Origin: Sphingobium soli
GTDB lineage: Bacteria > Pseudomonadota > Alphaproteobacteria > Sphingomonadales > Sphingomonadaceae
Assembly: GCF_020782245.1 (NCBI RefSeq)
Contig: NZ_JAJGNP010000006.1
Span: 62,001-126,000 of the forward strand
Direction of reading: 5' to 3'
DNA length: 64,000 bases
Each line of letters begins with the position of its first letter. The stretch's first letter is position 1. The translations under genes and the position numbers were made by a program. The notes beneath the pieces are model-generated. The model had not been told where the DNA came from, did not search any database, and saw only the letters and a list, made by a program, of their open reading frames with translations. This document shows positions 62,017 through 64,000 of the stretch, piece after piece.

Positions 62017-63978
62017 ATGAACACCCTCCCATCGGAATATAGCGGCAACCGGTTTGAATTATTGGTGCAGAGCGTGACGGATTATGCGATCTTCATGCTG
62101 GATACCGATGGCCGGATTGCCAGCTGGAATGCCGGCGCGCGCCGCTTCAAAGGCTATGAGCCCGACGAGATTATCGGCCAGCATTTTTCCCGCTTCTACA
62201 CACCCCAGGATCAGGCCGCAGGGATACCCGCAGCCGCGCTGGCGACGGCACAGCAGGAAGGGCGATTTGAAGCCGAAGGCTGGCGCGTGCGCAAGGACGG
62301 CACCCATTTCTGGGCCAATGTCGTGATCGATCCCATCCGTGATACCGATGGGCGATTGCTGGGCTTCGCAAAGGTCACGCGCGATCTGACCGAACGTCGC
62401 GCGGCGGACGAAGCGCTGCGCAAAAGCGAGGAGCGGTTTCGCCTGCTGGTCGAGAGCGTATCAGACTACGCCATTTACATGCTCGACCCCGTCGGGACCA
62501 TCACGAGCTGGAACATGGGCGCCGAGCGCGCCAAGGGCTATAAGACGGATGAGATTCTGGGCAAGAATTTCGCCCTTTTCTATTCGGAGGATGATCGCAT
62601 TGCTGGCCTTCCTTCCCGCGCCCTGCACAGCGCCGAGCGCGATGGCCGGTTCGAATCGGAAGGCTGGCGCATCCGCAAGGATGGCAGCCGCTTCTGGGCC
62701 AATGCCGTTATTGACGCCATACGCGATTCCGCAGGACAGCTGATCGGATTTGCCAAGGTCACGCGTGACCTGACCGAAAGGCGCGAATCCCAGCTGGCGC
62801 TGGAGGATGCCCGCGCAGCGATCATGCAGGCGCAGAAAATGGACGCAATCGGCAAATTAACGGGCGGCGTCGCGCATGACTTCAATAATCTGCTTGCCGT
62901 GATCGTCGGTAGTCTCGAGCTGGCCCGGATGCGCCTTGCCAAAGGCGGCGACATAGAACGTTTCCTGGACAATGCCATGGCTGCGGCAGACCGGGGCGCC
63001 ACCTTGACGCAACGCATGCTCGCCTTTGCCAGACGGCAGGAATTGAAGCTGCAAAGCGTCGATTGCCTGGCGCTGGTCCACGGCATGACCGACATGCTGC
63101 AAAGCAGCGTCGGACCGGGCATCATCATCGACAGTCTGTTCCCGAAAAGCCTTGCGCCCGCTCATGCCGACACCGGCCAACTGGAAATGGCCTTACTGAA
63201 CCTGGTGGTCAATGCGCGCGATGCGATGCCCGACGGCGGGCGGATCCTGATCAGCGCCAGTGAGATGCTGACGGCGCAGGGGACCGTTCCAGGCCTTGCG
63301 AGCGGCACCTACGTCAAGCTGTCGGTGATCGACGAAGGCCAGGGCATGGACAGCGCGACGCTGGAACAGGCTCGCGAGCCGTTCTTCACGACCAAGGGCG
63401 TCGGCAAGGGCACGGGCCTTGGCCTTTCTATGGTCCACGGCTTTGTCGAACAATGCGGTGGCGCGCTGACCATCGAAAGCACCGTCGGCGCAGGCACGAC
63501 CGTCTCGCTATGGTTGCCCGTCTCGCAGGAGGAAGAGACATCGATCGTCGGGACCGACACCCCGGAAGGCCCACTGATGCAGACTCCGCTCGTGATCCTG
63601 GCGGTCGACGACGACGACCTGGTCCTGACAAACACGGCTGGCATGCTGGAGGATCTGGGACACACCGTGTTTCGGGCCGGAAGTGCGGCCGACGCGTTGC
63701 GCATGCTCGAACAATCCCGCATCGACATGGTGGTCACCGATCATGCCATGCCCGGCATGACGGGCGCGCAGTTGGCCGACGCCATCGAGGAGGCCCATCC
63801 TCACCTTCCCGTCATTATCATCACCGGCTTTGCCGAACTGCCAGCCCATTCCAGCAGCCGGCCAAGACTGGACAAACCCTTCCGCCAGGCGCAACTGGCT
63901 CGCCTGGTCAATCAGGTCGGCGCACTTTCCTCAGGGAAAGAGCGCATCTCGTTTGGCCCATCGACCGATCCACTTTAA
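62017..63978 (+). CDS. PAS-PAS hybrid sensor histidine kinase
   Basis: A 653-residue soluble hybrid kinase. Two PAS/PAC domains (about residues 12-128 and 140-256) are near duplicates, each ending GFAKVTRDLTERR. The phosphorylation helix has His287 in LTGGVAHDFNNLLAVIVGSL. The ATPase domain has LVVNARDAM (N box), DEGQGM (G1) and GTGLGLSMV (G2). A receiver domain (about 530-640) has VDDDD, the phospho-acceptor Asp in MVVTDHAMPGM, and Lys in LDKPF. It has no membrane segment, so it senses cytoplasmic cues or bound cofactors. AAGGGGA upstream supports the ATG at 62017. A perfect EcfG promoter ties it to the stress regulon. Confidence 0.92.
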   Translation: MNTLPSEYSGNRFELLVQSVTDYAIFMLDTDGRIASWNAGARRFKGYEPDEIIGQHFSRFYTPQDQAAGIPAAALATAQQEGRFEAEGWRVRKDGTHFWANVVIDPIRDTDGRLLGFAKVTRDLTERRAADEALRKSEERFRLLVESVSDYAIYMLDPVGTITSWNMGAERAKGYKTDEILGKNFALFYSEDDRIAGLPSRALHSAERDGRFESEGWRIRKDGSRFWANAVIDAIRDSAGQLIGFAKVTRDLTERRESQLALEDARAAIMQAQKMDAIGKLTGGVAHDFNNLLAVIVGSLELARMRLAKGGDIERFLDNAMAAADRGATLTQRMLAFARRQELKLQSVDCLALVHGMTDMLQSSVGPGIIIDSLFPKSLAPAHADTGQLEMALLNLVVNARDAMPDGGRILISASEMLTAQGTVPGLASGTYVKLSVIDEGQGMDSATLEQAREPFFTTKGVGKGTGLGLSMVHGFVEQCGGALTIESTVGAGTTVSLWLPVSQEEETSIVGTDTPEGPLMQTPLVILAVDDDDLVLTNTAGMLEDLGHTVFRAGSAADALRMLEQSRIDMVVTDHAMPGMTGAQLADAIEEAHPHLPVIIITGFAELPAHSSSRPRLDKPFRQAQLARLVNQVGALSSGKERISFGPSTDPL

Positions 63979-64000
63979 CGACAATCATTGTCCCTGATCT

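Overview
The window is GC-rich chromosomal DNA from an alphaproteobacterium, most likely a member of the Sphingomonadaceae (Sphingobium/Sphingomonas/Novosphingobium group). The evidence is a complete PhyR-NepR-EcfG general stress response locus, a LOV-HTH protein very like EL222 of Erythrobacter, an XrtA/PEP-CTERM-type PrsK/PrsR/PrsT cluster, a RegB/RegA pair, GH92/GH27 glycosidases and many short sphingomonad-type genes. Assignments come from reading the translations; no database search was run. No insertion sequence, prophage, CRISPR array, rRNA or plasmid function was seen. One tRNA, Gly(CCC), is present.

Layout. 0-9 kb: TSUP exporter, intracellular PHA depolymerase, glutathione transferase, M28 peptidase, divergent GH27 and GH92 glycosidases, and a secreted hypothetical protein. 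9-16.9 kb: aconitase with a clear terminator, zinc-ribbon miniprotein, DUF885 metallopeptidase-like protein, three small stress-type genes (DUF5818-like, DUF1328, DUF2383), 2-hydroxyacid dehydrogenase and an SH3 protein. 16.9-22.5 kb: peptide transporter with two amidohydrolases in one operon, nitroreductase and a GntR regulator. 22.5-29.4 kb: sugar transferase-prsK-prsR-prsT operon. 29.5-33.7 kb: general stress locus (ecfG, phyR, nepR, PhyP-like histidine kinase). 33.7-42.5 kb: tgt, an RpfF-like DSF synthase convergent with a GGDEF-EAL protein, and putA divergent from putR. 42.5-52.7 kb: LOV-HTH regulator, Hint-domain protein, a 1454-residue multidomain glycosyltransferase, ammonium transporter, GT2 and an MHS transporter. 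52.9-59.6 kb: cyoABCD-surf1-regB-regA. 59.7-64 kb: esterase, tRNA-Gly, KDG kinase and a PAS-PAS hybrid histidine kinase.

How the parts fit. Sites matching the EcfG promoter (GGAAC, 16-17 nt, CGTT) lie before a 43-residue membrane peptide upstream of ecfG, before nepR, before the hybrid kinase at 62.0 kb, and, in weaker form, before the DUF1328, DUF2383 and zinc-ribbon genes. This suggests a local stress regulon that includes a further sensor kinase. Several regulators depart from their family at functional positions: PrsR lacks the sigma54-contact loop, the kinase downstream of nepR has lost ATP-binding motifs, and one of the paired amidohydrolases has lost its metal ligands. The terminal oxidase operon carries its own redox two-component system. 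The GH92/GH27, peptidase, peptide-transporter and amidohydrolase genes together suggest scavenging of glycoprotein or peptide material.
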